Positions 1-9,720 are shown, counted from the first letter of the stretch. The stretch: DNA of 64,000 bases from Pseudomonadota bacterium (GCA_021845595.1 JAJZVV010000002.1:124001-188000); one strand, 5' to 3'. Program-made: numbers and translations. Notes: generated from the sequence alone by a model not told the origin.

Positions 1-1
1 G

Positions 2-934
2 GCGCGGCTGCTGCGCCTGACCATCGCGCGCACCGCGCAGCCCGCGCCGGCTCCGCACGAACTGGCCGAGATCAATCTCCTTGCGGATTGTCTGACCGAG
101 GCCGGGCTGCTCGACGCCGAGGCGATCGCTGGCATCAGTCAGACCGGGCTGGCTCAGGCCCTGCTGCGCGCTGCGGGGCGTGGCGGCGCGCTGCACGGGC
201 GACTGAGGCAGGCCATGCAGGTCAGCGGCCAGTTGCGCGACCGGCTGACCGGCGAGATGCATGCCGTCATCGGCCGCGGCGTGCGCGATGTGGAGGAGGC
301 GCTCGGCCGCGTCGCGATCGCCCACCACGGCGAGGCGCTGGACAGTGCCGCCCAGGCGATGGCGCGCGTTCTCGCCTTCGCCGCCACCGTCGCCGGGCTC
401 GCCGCCGAGAACATGGTGCGCGGTGGCGGGCGGCTGTTTCTCGATCTCGGCCGGCGCGTCGAACGCGCCCAGGCGGTGGCCGATGAACTGGCACGGGTGC
501 TCGATTTTCCGGGTGCCACCGAGGAGCCCGCCCGCGTCGAGCACGGCTTGCGGCTGGCGCTGGAGCTGTGCGATTCCTCGATCACCTATCGCGCCCGCTA
601 CCTCGCGGTGCTGCAGCCGGCCCCGGTGCTGGATCTCGTGCTTGCCGACGAAGGCAACCCGCGCGGCCTCGGCTACCAACTCGCCGCTGCCCGTGCGCTG
701 CTCGCCGAGATCGCGGGTTCAGGTGACCCGTCGCTGGCGCTGCTCGCCGCGCAACTGAGCGAGGAGGCGCAGGCGATGGTCCGCGATGTCGCCGCCGCCC
801 CCGAACAGGCCCGCGCCGCGCTGCTGCTGCCGGCACGGCTGCGCGCCCTACGCGATGCTGTCGCGGAGCTGTCCAACGGGCTGTCGCGGCGCTATTTCGC
901 GCTGCTGCCGCCGGCGCGCCGGATCGGCTCGTGA
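2..934 (+). CDS. Alpha-E domain protein (5' truncated by window edge)
   Basis: The reading frame is open from the first bases and ends at TGA 932-934, so the start lies outside the window; about 310 residues are visible. The all-helical, Ala/Leu/Arg-rich sequence, with segments such as GRRVERAQAVADEL and LCDSSITYRARYL, matches the alpha-E (DUF403) family. Members are usually encoded beside a circularly permuted ATP-grasp protein and a transglutaminase, and are proposed to form a peptide-modifying system of unknown substrate. The next gene is such a transglutaminase and overlaps this one by GTGA, which supports the family call. An ATP-grasp gene or fused ATP-grasp domain is expected just left of the window; this is inference. 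Biochemical role unknown. Confidence 0.8.
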   Translation, partial: ARLLRLTIARTAQPAPAPHELAEINLLADCLTEAGLLDAEAIAGISQTGLAQALLRAAGRGGALHGRLRQAMQVSGQLRDRLTGEMHAVIGRGVRDVEEALGRVAIAHHGEALDSAAQAMARVLAFAATVAGLAAENMVRGGGRLFLDLGRRVERAQAVADELARVLDFPGATEEPARVEHGLRLALELCDSSITYRARYLAVLQPAPVLDLVLADEGNPRGLGYQLAAARALLAEIAGSGDPSLALLAAQLSEEAQAMVRDVAAAPEQARAALLLPARLRALRDAVAELSNGLSRRYFALLPPARRIGS

Positions 935-1866
935 TCTACCGCATCCGCCATACCACCCGCTACGACTACCAGGCGCCGGTGGATTACGGCGTCCATCTCG
1001 CGCATCTGGTCCCGCGCCCGCTGCCCGGTCAGCGCGTTCTCTCCGCCGCGGTGGAGGCGGTGCCCGCGCTCTCCTGGCGGCATGATGGCGTCGACCATTT
1101 CGGCAACGCCGTCGCCTGGCTTTTCCTCGACACGCCGCACGCGACCTTCGAGGTGACGATGCGGGCGCTGGTCGAGGTCGCGTTCGCGCCGCCGCCGGAA
1201 GCCCCGTTGCCCGAAGCACGGGCGACGCCGCCCTGGGAGACGGTCGCCGCGGCCGCCTGGCGCGGGGGGGCGGGCGCCTGGCAGGCGTCGGAGTTCCTGT
1301 TCGACAGCCCGCTCGCCGGCGCCGATCCCGCCGCGCGCGCCTATGCCGCGGCCTGCTTCCCGCCGGGGCGCCCGGTGCTCGCGGCGCTGCTCGACCTGAT
1401 GGGCCGGATCCGCGCCGAGTTCACGTTCCGCACCGGGGTGACGACGACGGCGACGCCGATCGCGGAGGTGCTGCGCCGCCGCGAGGGCGTCTGCCAGGAT
1501 TTCACCCACCTGATGATCAGCGCCTTGCGCAGCTTTGGCCTGCCGGCGCGATACGTCTCCGGATACATCCGCACCCGACCGCCGCCGGGCCAGACGCGGC
1601 GGCTTGGCGCGGATCAATCGCACGCCTGGGTCGACGCCTGGCTGGGCTCCGAGCATGGCTGGGTCGGTCTCGACCCGACCAACGGGCTGATCGTGCATGA
1701 CGAGCATGTCGTGCTGGGCTGGGGCCGCGACTATGACGACATCGCGCCGCTGCGCGGTGTCATTCTCGGCGGTGGCGAGCAGAGCCTGACGGTCGAGGTG
1801 GAGCTGGACGATGCGTTTCCCCCGGCGGACGTGGCCGCGGCATGTCCTGCCCCTGGCGCGGCCTGA
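931..1866 (+). CDS. Transglutaminase family protein (cysteine protease-like fold)
   Basis: The 311-aa protein starts at a GTG that overlaps the upstream stop (GTGA), so the pair is translationally coupled. It has the bacterial transglutaminase N-terminal beta domain (about residues 1-80) followed by the transglutaminase core. A Cys-His-Asp triad is visible: Cys188 in REGVCQDFTH, His231 in QSHAWVDAW, and Asp248 in GLDPTNG. There is no signal peptide, so it is probably cytoplasmic. Proteins of this type cluster with alpha-E and ATP-grasp partners. Known family members are amidases or peptidases of poorly defined substrate; the actual substrate cannot be read from the sequence. Confidence 0.88.
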   Translation: MIYRIRHTTRYDYQAPVDYGVHLAHLVPRPLPGQRVLSAAVEAVPALSWRHDGVDHFGNAVAWLFLDTPHATFEVTMRALVEVAFAPPPEAPLPEARATPPWETVAAAAWRGGAGAWQASEFLFDSPLAGADPAARAYAAACFPPGRPVLAALLDLMGRIRAEFTFRTGVTTTATPIAEVLRRREGVCQDFTHLMISALRSFGLPARYVSGYIRTRPPPGQTRRLGADQSHAWVDAWLGSEHGWVGLDPTNGLIVHDEHVVLGWGRDYDDIAPLRGVILGGGEQSLTVEVELDDAFPPADVAAACPAPGAA

Positions 1867-1875
1867 ACCCGCCCG

Positions 1876-3918
1876 TTACCCGGCCCTGGCCGGCAGCAAT
1901 GGTCCGAGCAGCCGACGCAACCGGTCGTAGCGATGGCAGAGCTCGGCATAGGTCATGTCGGGAATCGGCCAGGGCAGGCTCGCCCGCATCGCGCCCGAGC
2001 GCCAGGCGGCGCGGCCGAAGCGTTGGATCGTCGCGGCCGGGCGCAGCAGCACTTCATGCAGCGGCGCCGGGTTGACGGCGACCCCGAGGTGCCGCCCGTC
2101 GGCGCCGTGGACGAACGGGATGGCATTGAGCCGCGCCACCTCGGCGCGCGACGGGCGGCGCAGCAGGCCGGCGAAGTCGAACAGCGCCGAGGCGGGGTCG
2201 ATCGCCTCCGGCCAGGCGCCGTCCAGCACCGCATCGAGCGCGTCGATCTCGGCCAGGCAGTCGCGCTCCAGCGCGGCGAAGAAGCGTGCCCGCGCCTCGG
2301 CCGCCGGTTCCTGCTCCTGGGCGTGGACGGCGACGAAGCCGCCTTCGGCGGCCGCATAGCGCGCGACCGAGCCGTGCGGGGCGGAGAAGAACAGCTCGAA
2401 CAGGATGTAGCCGTCGAGAACGATGTCCATCAGCGGCCGCGGGTGGCCGAAGGCGAACAGATAGCCGCTGGCATTGCGCGGCGAGACGTCCGGCCGCATC
2501 GCCTCGGGCAGCAGGCCGAGATAGCAGCCGAACAGGTCGGGCTCGGCGAGCCCGGCGAGGCGCGCGAGCTGACGCTGCACCGAGCCGCGCCAGCCGACAT
2601 CGACCACCATGCGCCGGCCCGGCGCGAGGAAGCCCACCTGTTCGAGATAACCGCGAGCATCCTCCTGGCGCTGCCGCAGCGTGGCTTGCAGCAGCGTGCC
2701 CTCGGCCGCGGTCAGCCGCCGCATCGCCTCGCGCCCGGCGGCCTCGTCGGCGATCCGGCCGGGGTCGATGCCGAGTGCTGCCAGCAGCGGCGCGGTTCGG
2801 CTGGCCTCGATGCCGAGCGGCTCGAGGATCGTGGCGAGCGGTCGACCGAGCCCGGTGTTGCCGAGCAGTTCCGCCAACTGCGCCGGATCGTCGCCGAGGC
2901 CTGGCACGACGATCGATTGCCGGGAAACTTCGAGATAGCGCAGCGTCACGGCTTCGCCGGTGCGGGCGGTGACGCGCTGGGCGATGGCCAGCGGCAGATA
3001 GCCGTCGCGGGCGGTGAAGAAGATGCGGTCGATCCCCTGCCGGCGTGCCTCCGCGAGGACGAAGAGGGTGAATCCGAGCATCAGCAGGCTGACATGGCGG
3101 GCGAGCGGGGGGGCGGGCTCGGCCGGCGGCGCGAGGGTGGGCGCGCGCCGCAGGCTGTGGGCGAGACGGACCGCGACATGGGTTCGCGCCACCGTCTCGG
3201 CCTCCGGCGGCGGGCGATGCCACGGGCGGTGCAGTGTCGCGAGCCCGTGGCTACGCGCGTTGGCGATGTCGGCCTGGGCATTGTCGCCGATGTGCAGGAT
3301 GTCGGCCGGCGGGCCGCCGAGATGGTCCAGCAGTCGGGCGAACAGCCGGCCGCTATGCTTGCTCTCGCGCGTGTCGGCCGAGCAGATCACCTCGCAGTCA
3401 TCGCCGTAGCCACAGCCGGCCAGCAGTCTCGCCAGCCATTCGCTTGGCAGCATCGTATCGGAGAGAAAGACCAGACGCTGCCCTGGCGCGCGCGCCAGCA
3501 AAGCGGCCTGCAGAGACGGGATCGGCCGGCAGACCGACTGCTCGACGGCAAATTCCAGCGCCGCCCCTGCTTGCGCATCGGGCAGCACGCCGCACGCGGC
3601 GAGCCGGGCATAGACCTCGGCGATCCGCACCTCGTCGTGCCCGGCCGCCTCCACCTCGCGCCGCACCGCGGCCTCGGCCGCGAGGCGGAATTCGCGGAAC
3701 GCCTCGGCGCTGCAACCGGTCAGCCCACGGGCCTGCGCGCGCGCGCCGACGACCAGCAGCACGTCCTCCGGGCGCGCCAGGGTGCGGTGGATGGCGGTAT
3801 CGAAAATATCGCAGCTGATGGCCCGGAACCCGGCGAGTCGGGCGCCAAGCCCGGCGTCATCCGCGCGTGGCACGACCCTCCGGCGCGCTGAGAGGTCACC
3901 CAGTTGGCGGCGGCTCAT
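1876..3918 (-). CDS. HAD-superfamily hydrolase-like large protein
   Basis: 680 aa. The N-terminal third is a haloacid-dehalogenase fold: motif I is CDIFDT (Asp37 and Asp40), motif II Ser153-Asp154-Thr155 in FLSDTML, the conserved Lys is near residue 187 (ESKHSGRLF), and motif III is HIGDNAQAD (Gly211-Asp217). The remaining about 450 residues are of a type seen in HAD-like proteins near polysaccharide or glycosyltransferase genes, with segments such as RIFFTARDGYLPLA and VDVGWRGSVQRQLA. There is no signal peptide. The gene converges on the transglutaminase gene with 9 bp between stops. Substrate unknown; a role in sugar-phosphate or surface polysaccharide metabolism is inference only. Initiation at MSRRQLGD is the most upstream ATG and is not confirmed by a strong ribosome binding site. 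Confidence 0.75.
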   Translation of the reverse strand: MSRRQLGDLSARRRVVPRADDAGLGARLAGFRAISCDIFDTAIHRTLARPEDVLLVVGARAQARGLTGCSAEAFREFRLAAEAAVRREVEAAGHDEVRIAEVYARLAACGVLPDAQAGAALEFAVEQSVCRPIPSLQAALLARAPGQRLVFLSDTMLPSEWLARLLAGCGYGDDCEVICSADTRESKHSGRLFARLLDHLGGPPADILHIGDNAQADIANARSHGLATLHRPWHRPPPEAETVARTHVAVRLAHSLRRAPTLAPPAEPAPPLARHVSLLMLGFTLFVLAEARRQGIDRIFFTARDGYLPLAIAQRVTARTGEAVTLRYLEVSRQSIVVPGLGDDPAQLAELLGNTGLGRPLATILEPLGIEASRTAPLLAALGIDPGRIADEAAGREAMRRLTAAEGTLLQATLRQRQEDARGYLEQVGFLAPGRRMVVDVGWRGSVQRQLARLAGLAEPDLFGCYLGLLPEAMRPDVSPRNASGYLFAFGHPRPLMDIVLDGYILFELFFSAPHGSVARYAAAEGGFVAVHAQEQEPAAEARARFFAALERDCLAEIDALDAVLDGAWPEAIDPASALFDFAGLLRRPSRAEVARLNAIPFVHGADGRHLGVAVNPAPLHEVLLRPAATIQRFGRAAWRSGAMRASLPWPIPDMTYAELCHRYDRLRRLLGPLLPARAG

Positions 3919-4237
3919 CGCCGGCCGGATCCGATGCGAACTCGCCGCCGCGGGGCTTTCGCAGCGGCACGGATGGCACCTGCCCGCCCGCCTGAAACGG
4001 TTGCGCCCCGCATGAGGAGAGCCCTGCGCATGGAACCCCTCACATCCTCCAACCCAACGCGGCGACCCCCGCCGGCCGGCAGAGTGTCACCGCCGTCGAC
4101 ACGTGTCCATGAGGCAGGAAGCCTAACGCACACATAGCGAAATCGCAACGGTCGCGGGTGCGCATGGACAGCGGCGAGCGGACGGAATAGCGAGGGAAGG
4201 CGGCTGGAATGGCCGCCGAGCGAGGACGGATCGCCGC
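3919..4237. other. Intergenic region between divergent genes
   Basis: About 320 bases without a supportable gene between the HAD-like gene (minus) and rlmJ (plus). It must carry the promoters for both directions, but no convincing -35/-10 pair, operator dyad or terminator is evident by eye. An AGGACGGA stretch at 4223-4230 is the likely ribosome binding site of the GTG-started rlmJ. Confidence 0.5.
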
Positions 4238-5056
4238 GTGAACTACCGCCACGCCTACCATGCCGGCAATTTCGCGGATTGCATGAAGCACGCCATCCTC
4301 GTCTGGCTGCTGCGCGCGCTCGCCCGCAAGGCAGCGGCGATGTTCGTGCTCGATACCCACGCCGGGATCGGCCGCTACCGGCTCGACGAGGGCCCGGCCG
4401 CCCGGACCTCGGAATGGCGCCACGGCATCGCCCGCCTGCTCGATGCGCCGCCCGCGCCGCTTGCCGACTATGTCGGGCTGGTGCGCGAACTCGGACTCTA
4501 TCCGGGCTCGCCGGCGATCATCCGCGCCCTGATGCGCGCCGACGACCGTCTCGCCTGCTGCGAACTGCATCCGGAGGACGCCGTGGCCCTGCGCCGCTAT
4601 TTCCTGCGCGACCGGCAGGTCGCGGTGCATCACCGCGACGGCTACGAGGCGCTCGGCGCGTTGCTGCCGCCGCAGGCCGGGCGTGGCCTGGTGCTGATCG
4701 ATCCGCCCTACGAGGCGACCGACGAGTTCGAGCGCCTGCTCGCCGGCCTGCGGCGTGGGCACGCGCGGTTCCGGTCCGGGGTCTTCGCCGCCTGGTACCC
4801 GATCAAGCATCGCGCGCCGGTGCGGGCCTTCCACGCCGCGATCAAGGAGAGCGGGTTGCGCGACGTCATCGCGGTCGAACTGGTGCTGCGCGACCCGGTC
4901 GAGCCCGCCCTGCTCAACGGCTGCGGACTCGTCATCATCAATCCGCCCTATCGGTTCGAGGGCGAGGCGCCCGCCCTGCTCGGCGCGCTGCTCGACCGGC
5001 TCGGGACGCGCGAGCGGGGCGAAGGCGCCGGTCTGCTGCGGCTGGCCGATGAATAG
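4238..5056 (+). CDS. rlmJ: 23S rRNA (adenine(2030)-N6)-methyltransferase RlmJ
   Basis: 272 aa, GTG start preceded by AGGACGGA. The N-terminal signature YRHAYHAGNFADCMKH (residues 3-18), the SAM-binding segment DTHAGIGRY (39-47) and the catalytic DPPY motif (155-158, in LIDPPYE) are the RlmJ hallmarks. A second NPPYR near the C-terminus is also typical. The enzyme methylates A2030 of 23S rRNA, using S-adenosylmethionine, in the cytoplasm. Its last 8 bases overlap the start of gpsA, so the two are probably cotranscribed and translationally coupled. Confidence 0.93.
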   Translation: MNYRHAYHAGNFADCMKHAILVWLLRALARKAAAMFVLDTHAGIGRYRLDEGPAARTSEWRHGIARLLDAPPAPLADYVGLVRELGLYPGSPAIIRALMRADDRLACCELHPEDAVALRRYFLRDRQVAVHHRDGYEALGALLPPQAGRGLVLIDPPYEATDEFERLLAGLRRGHARFRSGVFAAWYPIKHRAPVRAFHAAIKESGLRDVIAVELVLRDPVEPALLNGCGLVIINPPYRFEGEAPALLGALLDRLGTRERGEGAGLLRLADE

Positions 5057-6014
5057 CGCCCCGCTCGCGGTGATCGGAGCCGGCGCCTGGGGGAGCGCGC
5101 TGGCGATCCAGGCGGCGCGGGCCGGCGGGCGCGTCAGCCTCTGGGCGCGCGATCCGGACCGCGCAGCGAGCATTGCCGCCACGCGCATTTCCCCGCGCCT
5201 GCCGGGCGCGCGCCTGCCGGAGACGGTCGAGGTCACGGCATCACTTCTCCCTGCCGACCTCTATCTGCTCGCCGTGCCGATGCAGCATCTGCGCGCCGTG
5301 GCCGCGCGCCTGCCCGAGGGTGCGGTGGTGGTCTGCGCGAAGGGGGTCGAGGCCGGGACGCTGGCGCTGCCCCTCGAAGTGCTGGCCGAACTCGACCCGG
5401 CCCGCCCCGCCGCGGTGCTGACCGGCCCCAACTTCGCCCACGAAATCGCCGCCGGCCTGCCGGCCGCTGCCGTGGTCGCCGCGGCCGATCCGGCCTTGCG
5501 CGCGCGGATCGCCGAGCGCCTCGCCACGCCCACGTTCCGCCTCTACGGCAACGACGATCCGGTCGGCGCGCAGCTCGGCGGCGCGGCGAAGAACGTCATC
5601 GCCATCGCCGCCGGCACCGTCGCCGGCGCCGGGCTCGGCGAGAATGCGCGCGCGGCTCTCATCACGCGGGGCCTGGCCGAGATCGCGCGCCTGGTCGCCG
5701 CGCTGGGGGGGCGGGCGGAGACGGTGGCCGGCCTGTCCGGCCTCGGCGATCTGCTGCTGACCTGCACCGGTCCTGCCAGCCGCAATTACAGTCTCGGCCT
5801 CGCCCTCGGCCGCGGCGAACCGCTGGCCGCCATCCTCGCCGGCCGGGACGCCGTCACCGAAGGGGTGGCGACGGCGCCGGCACTCTGCGCCCGCGCCCGG
5901 ACGGTGGGACTCGAGCTGCCGATCTGCACCGCGGTTGCCGATCTGCTGAGCGGGCGGATGACGCTCGCCGAGGTGATGACGGCACTGCTGTCCCGCCCGC
6001 GCCGCGAGGAATGA
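5049..6014 (+). CDS. gpsA: NAD(P)H-dependent glycerol-3-phosphate dehydrogenase
   Basis: 321 aa. The start is taken at ATG 5049, which overlaps the rlmJ stop; the frame is open further upstream, but conserved sequence begins at MNSAPLAVIGAGAWG. The Rossmann motif GAGAWG (residues 10-15) and family motifs TGPNFAHEIA, GGAAKNVIAIAAG and GLSGLGDLLLTC are all present. It reduces dihydroxyacetone phosphate to sn-glycerol-3-phosphate for phospholipid synthesis; psd and pssA of the same lipid pathway lie about 40 kb further on. Length is normal for the family. Confidence 0.95.
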   Translation: MNSAPLAVIGAGAWGSALAIQAARAGGRVSLWARDPDRAASIAATRISPRLPGARLPETVEVTASLLPADLYLLAVPMQHLRAVAARLPEGAVVVCAKGVEAGTLALPLEVLAELDPARPAAVLTGPNFAHEIAAGLPAAAVVAAADPALRARIAERLATPTFRLYGNDDPVGAQLGGAAKNVIAIAAGTVAGAGLGENARAALITRGLAEIARLVAALGGRAETVAGLSGLGDLLLTCTGPASRNYSLGLALGRGEPLAAILAGRDAVTEGVATAPALCARARTVGLELPICTAVADLLSGRMTLAEVMTALLSRPRREE

Positions 6015-6033
6015 GGCGCGCTGCGCTCGCCGG

Positions 6034-9000
6034 TCACTCCGCCGCGAGCGACGGGCGGGCGCGCAACTGGCGCAGCGCGCGATCGACCCAGAGCGCGGTC
6101 AGCTTCTCCTGCAGGCTGTTCTGGCCCAACCGCTCATGCAGGGCAGGGAAATCCACCCGGTCCAGCGCCTGATCCTGATTGAAGCACGAGAACACGACGC
6201 TGCGCGCCCCGGTTTGCGGATCGACATGGGGCTGCAGGCACTGGGCGCAGACTTCCTTCATCATGCACTGCATCGGGCTGTTGATCGACCCGATCGCGGT
6301 GTGGCCGGACCTGAGATAGGGCGCGAGGACACCATGGCGGGCCGCGCCGACGGCCTGCATCATCCGGTCCGAACCGATGACGATGAAGTGCTCCGCATCC
6401 GCCAGAGGCACGTCCTGCGCCCCGAGCGAGCCGTCGCCGTATGCGGCCATGGCCTGGACGATGTTGCCGACGAAGGAACGGTCCTGCGTCCGTGTCGGGG
6501 CAAAGCCAGGCGCCTCGTCGCAGCACCAGACGATGACGTCCGCGGCGCGCTCGATCTCTTCCAGTTTGTAGCGGTCGATCACCTTCTTGTAGCCGGCGAA
6601 ATAGAGTACGCGGGTACCGGCGGCGCGCAGCGCGGCACCGATGCTGAACAGCACGGCGTTGCCGAGGCCGCCGCCGACGAGGCAGACCGTGGTATCGGCG
6701 GCGATCTCGGTGGGCATGCCCGTCGGGCCCATCAGGACCACCGGCTCCCCCGGGCGGAGCTGGGCGCACAGATCCGAACTGCCGCCCATCTCCAGGGCGA
6801 TGACCGACACGAGCCCGGCGTCCGGGTCGGTCCAGGCGCCGGTCATCGCCAGCCCTTCCATGCCGAGGACGGTGCGGCCGATCCCGGGCTCGTCGACGCG
6901 GGCGGCGGTGCTCTCGTAGTTCTGCAGGCGGAAGAACTGGCCGGGCCGGAAGGCCCGGGCAGCGGCGGGCGCGTGAATGACGACCTCGACGATGGTGGGG
7001 GTCAGCCGCTCCACCCGGTGCACCCGCGCGGTGAGCTGGGCGCGGCAGCGCTCGAGAAGGCCCGGCCCGGCGGCGGGCGCGGCGGCGGCGAGCAGCCGGG
7101 AGACCACCGGATAGCCGCGGCGCGCGCTGCCCATGGCCTTGACCACATTGCCGAAGAAGCTCGGGTGCAGATCGCCGAAGAAGCTGATGAAGCGGCCGTT
7201 CTCGGCCCGATGCATCAGCACCTGGGTGGACTCGGGCTTGCTCAGGGCGCGCTCCGGCGCGACCGACGCGCCGGCCTCGTCGACGGCGGCGAAATATTTG
7301 CCGTCGAGGCGGATGCGTCCGTCCTCGCGGGCGAGCACGGTGTTGGGCTGGGTGCCGGCGGCGACCAGGATCGCGCGGGCGGGGAGCACCGCCTCGCTGC
7401 CGTCCGCGCGCCTGGCGTGCAGGGCGGCGGCATGGCCGTGCCGGTCGACGGCGACCGAGGTCGGTGTCAGCCCCTCGGCGAAGCGCACGCCTTCCTCGAG
7501 GGCCTTGGCCACTTCCTCATGGTTCAGCGTGTAGGACGGCGCATCGACCATGCGGCGGCGATAGGCGATGGTCGCGCCGCCCCAGGATTCGAGCAGTGGC
7601 GCGAACCGCGGCGCCCGACCCTCGGCCGCAGCACGCGCGCGCTCCGCGCCGATGGCCTCGGCGTGGGTGAGGAATTCCGCCGCGATCTCCGCTTCCTCCG
7701 CGCTCCAGCGCGCGCGCACCGCGTCCTCGCCGCGCTCGGCCACGAGCGTGTGGTAGCGGAGGGCGAATTTCTCCACCTGGCGGACATAATAGGCGAGGCT
7801 CTCGGTCGCGGTATCGATCGCGGTCAGGCCGCCGCCGATGACCACAACCGGCAGCCGCACCTGGAGATTGGCGATGGACGAGCGCTTCGCCGCGCCGGTG
7901 AGCTGCAGCGCCATCAGGAAATCCGAAGCCTGGCGGACGCCGCGCGCGAGTCCGTTCGGAATGTCCAGCACCGTCGGCCGGCCGGCGCCCATGCACAGCG
8001 CGATATGGTCGAAACCCATCGCCCAGGCGTCATCGATCGAAACCGTGGCGCCGCCGCCGAAGCGGATGCCGCCGAACGCCGCGAAGCCGGCGCGCCGCTC
8101 CAGGAGCAGGCGGATCAGCTTCAGGTAATTCTTGTTCCACCGCACGGTGATGCCGTACTCGGCGACGCCGCCAAAGCCGGCGAGGATGCGGTCGTCGAGG
8201 CTCTCGAACAGGGCTTCGGCGTCGCGCACCGGCTGGTGCGGATCGAAGCCGAGCGGCTCGATCTTCAGCCCGTCGATGGCGACGACGGCGTGGCCGTCGT
8301 TGAGGAGATGGTGCGCCAGGGTGAACCCCGCCGGCCCGAGACCGACGATCAGCACGCTGCGCCCGGAGTCCGGGCGCGGCAGCGGCCGGCGAAGATCGAG
8401 CGGGTTCCAGCGCGAGAGCAGCGCGTAAAGCTCGAACCCCCACGGCAGGGCGAGCACGTCGCGCAGCACCGCGGTCTCGGCCTGGGGAATATCGACCGGC
8501 TCCTGCTTCTGGTAGATGCAGGCCTTCATGCAATCGTTGCAGATGCGATGGCCGGTGGCGGCCAGCATCGGATTGTCCACCAGGATGGTGGCGAAGGCGC
8601 CGAGGGCGTAGCCCTGGGCGCGCAACGTGTGCATCTCGCTGATTTTTTCTTCCAGCGGGCAGCCGGCGAGGGTCACGCCGAGGGGCGATTTCTGGAACGC
8701 CCCGCTCTTGCGGTCGCGCAGGCCCTTCGAGCAGGAATCCTTCCCCTGCGTGTGGCACCAGATGCAGTAGTTGATCTGGTCGAGGGCTTGCTGGGAATTC
8801 ATGCCCGGATCGGTGAGGGCGAACCCGTCGCGAGCGCGCCAGTGCTCTTGCGGCAGGCGCAGCATGGTGACGCCATCGCGCTCGATGGTCTCGAGCGGGA
8901 TCAGGTGCTGCGGGTCGGGCTTGTGCGGCACCTTGAAGAGCGTGCCGCCGGCGTGCCGGGCCTGGCCTGCCGCGGTCAGCGTCGCCCAGGCGGCGTAGCG

Positions 9001-9504
9001 CTGGGCCAGATCGAGCGCCTCGGCGTCATTGGCCGCTTCCCAGCGCTGGACATGGGCGGCGAAACCGGCCTCGGTCAGCGCCTCGCCCATCCGCTGGCTC
9101 AGCGCGGTCTCCAGGGCGACGCCGTCGAGCCCGCTGGGGTCCGCATGCTTCTTCACGGCCTGGCGCTGCACGAACAGGCGCTTGCAGGCATGGATGGGGT
9201 CGAGCGCATGGGTGGCGCGAGCGAGTGCCTCCAGCTCCTGTCCGATGCCGAACAGCTCGCCGAGGAAAGCCTCCAGATGCGGGCCGATCGCGACCAGCAG
9301 CTCGCCTTCGTCCTTGGCGCCCAGCGCATCCGGCGCGGCGCGGGCGGCGAGCAGGCGCGCGTGCAGCGCCGCGTCCGCGGCGGCGAGCCGATCGAGGAAG
9401 CTTCGGTCGAGGCGGATCAGCCCCTCGCGGCCGGTCAGATCGGCGAAGCTGAAGCCATGGCCCAGCGAGGGGCCGGGCGGGACGACCGGCGACGGAACAT
9501 TCAT
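6034..9504 (-). CDS. Large multidomain FAD/iron-sulfur oxidoreductase
   Basis: 1156 aa, initiated at ATG 9504 because GAAGGTG lies 7-8 bases upstream; the frame extends 31 codons further without support. Layout: a helical N-terminal region (1-240); a cysteine cluster NYCIWCHTQGKDSC (Cys247, 250, 258) plus Cys282; a second cluster RICNDCMKACI (Cys322, 325, 329); a glutamate-synthase-beta-like FAD/NAD fold opening with GLGPAG (388-393) with a second dinucleotide motif (VVIGGGLTAID); then, from about residue 790, a ferredoxin-reductase/PyrK-like FAD-NAD module; and near the C-terminus a Cys-x5-Cys-x2-Cys-x15-Cys set (CMMKEVCAQC then FSC) resembling a [2Fe-2S] site. It looks like an electron-bifurcating or electron-transferring flavoprotein complex fused into one chain. 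Substrate and partner are unknown. It is divergent from the aldo/keto reductase. Confidence 0.8.
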   Translation of the reverse strand: MNVPSPVVPPGPSLGHGFSFADLTGREGLIRLDRSFLDRLAAADAALHARLLAARAAPDALGAKDEGELLVAIGPHLEAFLGELFGIGQELEALARATHALDPIHACKRLFVQRQAVKKHADPSGLDGVALETALSQRMGEALTEAGFAAHVQRWEAANDAEALDLAQRYAAWATLTAAGQARHAGGTLFKVPHKPDPQHLIPLETIERDGVTMLRLPQEHWRARDGFALTDPGMNSQQALDQINYCIWCHTQGKDSCSKGLRDRKSGAFQKSPLGVTLAGCPLEEKISEMHTLRAQGYALGAFATILVDNPMLAATGHRICNDCMKACIYQKQEPVDIPQAETAVLRDVLALPWGFELYALLSRWNPLDLRRPLPRPDSGRSVLIVGLGPAGFTLAHHLLNDGHAVVAIDGLKIEPLGFDPHQPVRDAEALFESLDDRILAGFGGVAEYGITVRWNKNYLKLIRLLLERRAGFAAFGGIRFGGGATVSIDDAWAMGFDHIALCMGAGRPTVLDIPNGLARGVRQASDFLMALQLTGAAKRSSIANLQVRLPVVVIGGGLTAIDTATESLAYYVRQVEKFALRYHTLVAERGEDAVRARWSAEEAEIAAEFLTHAEAIGAERARAAAEGRAPRFAPLLESWGGATIAYRRRMVDAPSYTLNHEEVAKALEEGVRFAEGLTPTSVAVDRHGHAAALHARRADGSEAVLPARAILVAAGTQPNTVLAREDGRIRLDGKYFAAVDEAGASVAPERALSKPESTQVLMHRAENGRFISFFGDLHPSFFGNVVKAMGSARRGYPVVSRLLAAAAPAAGPGLLERCRAQLTARVHRVERLTPTIVEVVIHAPAAARAFRPGQFFRLQNYESTAARVDEPGIGRTVLGMEGLAMTGAWTDPDAGLVSVIALEMGGSSDLCAQLRPGEPVVLMGPTGMPTEIAADTTVCLVGGGLGNAVLFSIGAALRAAGTRVLYFAGYKKVIDRYKLEEIERAADVIVWCCDEAPGFAPTRTQDRSFVGNIVQAMAAYGDGSLGAQDVPLADAEHFIVIGSDRMMQAVGAARHGVLAPYLRSGHTAIGSINSPMQCMMKEVCAQCLQPHVDPQTGARSVVFSCFNQDQALDRVDFPALHERLGQNSLQEKLTALWVDRALRQLRARPSLAAE

Positions 9505-9720
9505 CGCGTAAACACCTTCATGATGCGCCGCAAAAAACCGCGCCCGAAGCGTCGGGGCGAGCGGAAAAACAAGCTGGCGGCCATGAGCGAGGCGCATGCC
9601 ATGGCCGGGCCCGGCGAGGCAAGGGGTGGGCGAGGCAAGGGGCGGCCTCGCCGACGGCGATTTCCGGCCCTATGGTGGCGGCCGAGTAACCGCCTCGGAC
9701 GCAGAGGGAGACGCTTGATC

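Noticed and set aside
1933-3891. 652-codon plus-strand frame opposite the HAD-like gene
   Set aside because: Composition is typical of an antisense shadow and no motif is present, while the minus-strand frame shows all HAD motifs.
6136-9720. Long plus-strand open frame antisense to the multidomain oxidoreductase, running into the aldo/keto reductase
   Set aside because: Only the last 343 codons (from 9721) encode a protein family; the rest is the complement of a well-supported gene.
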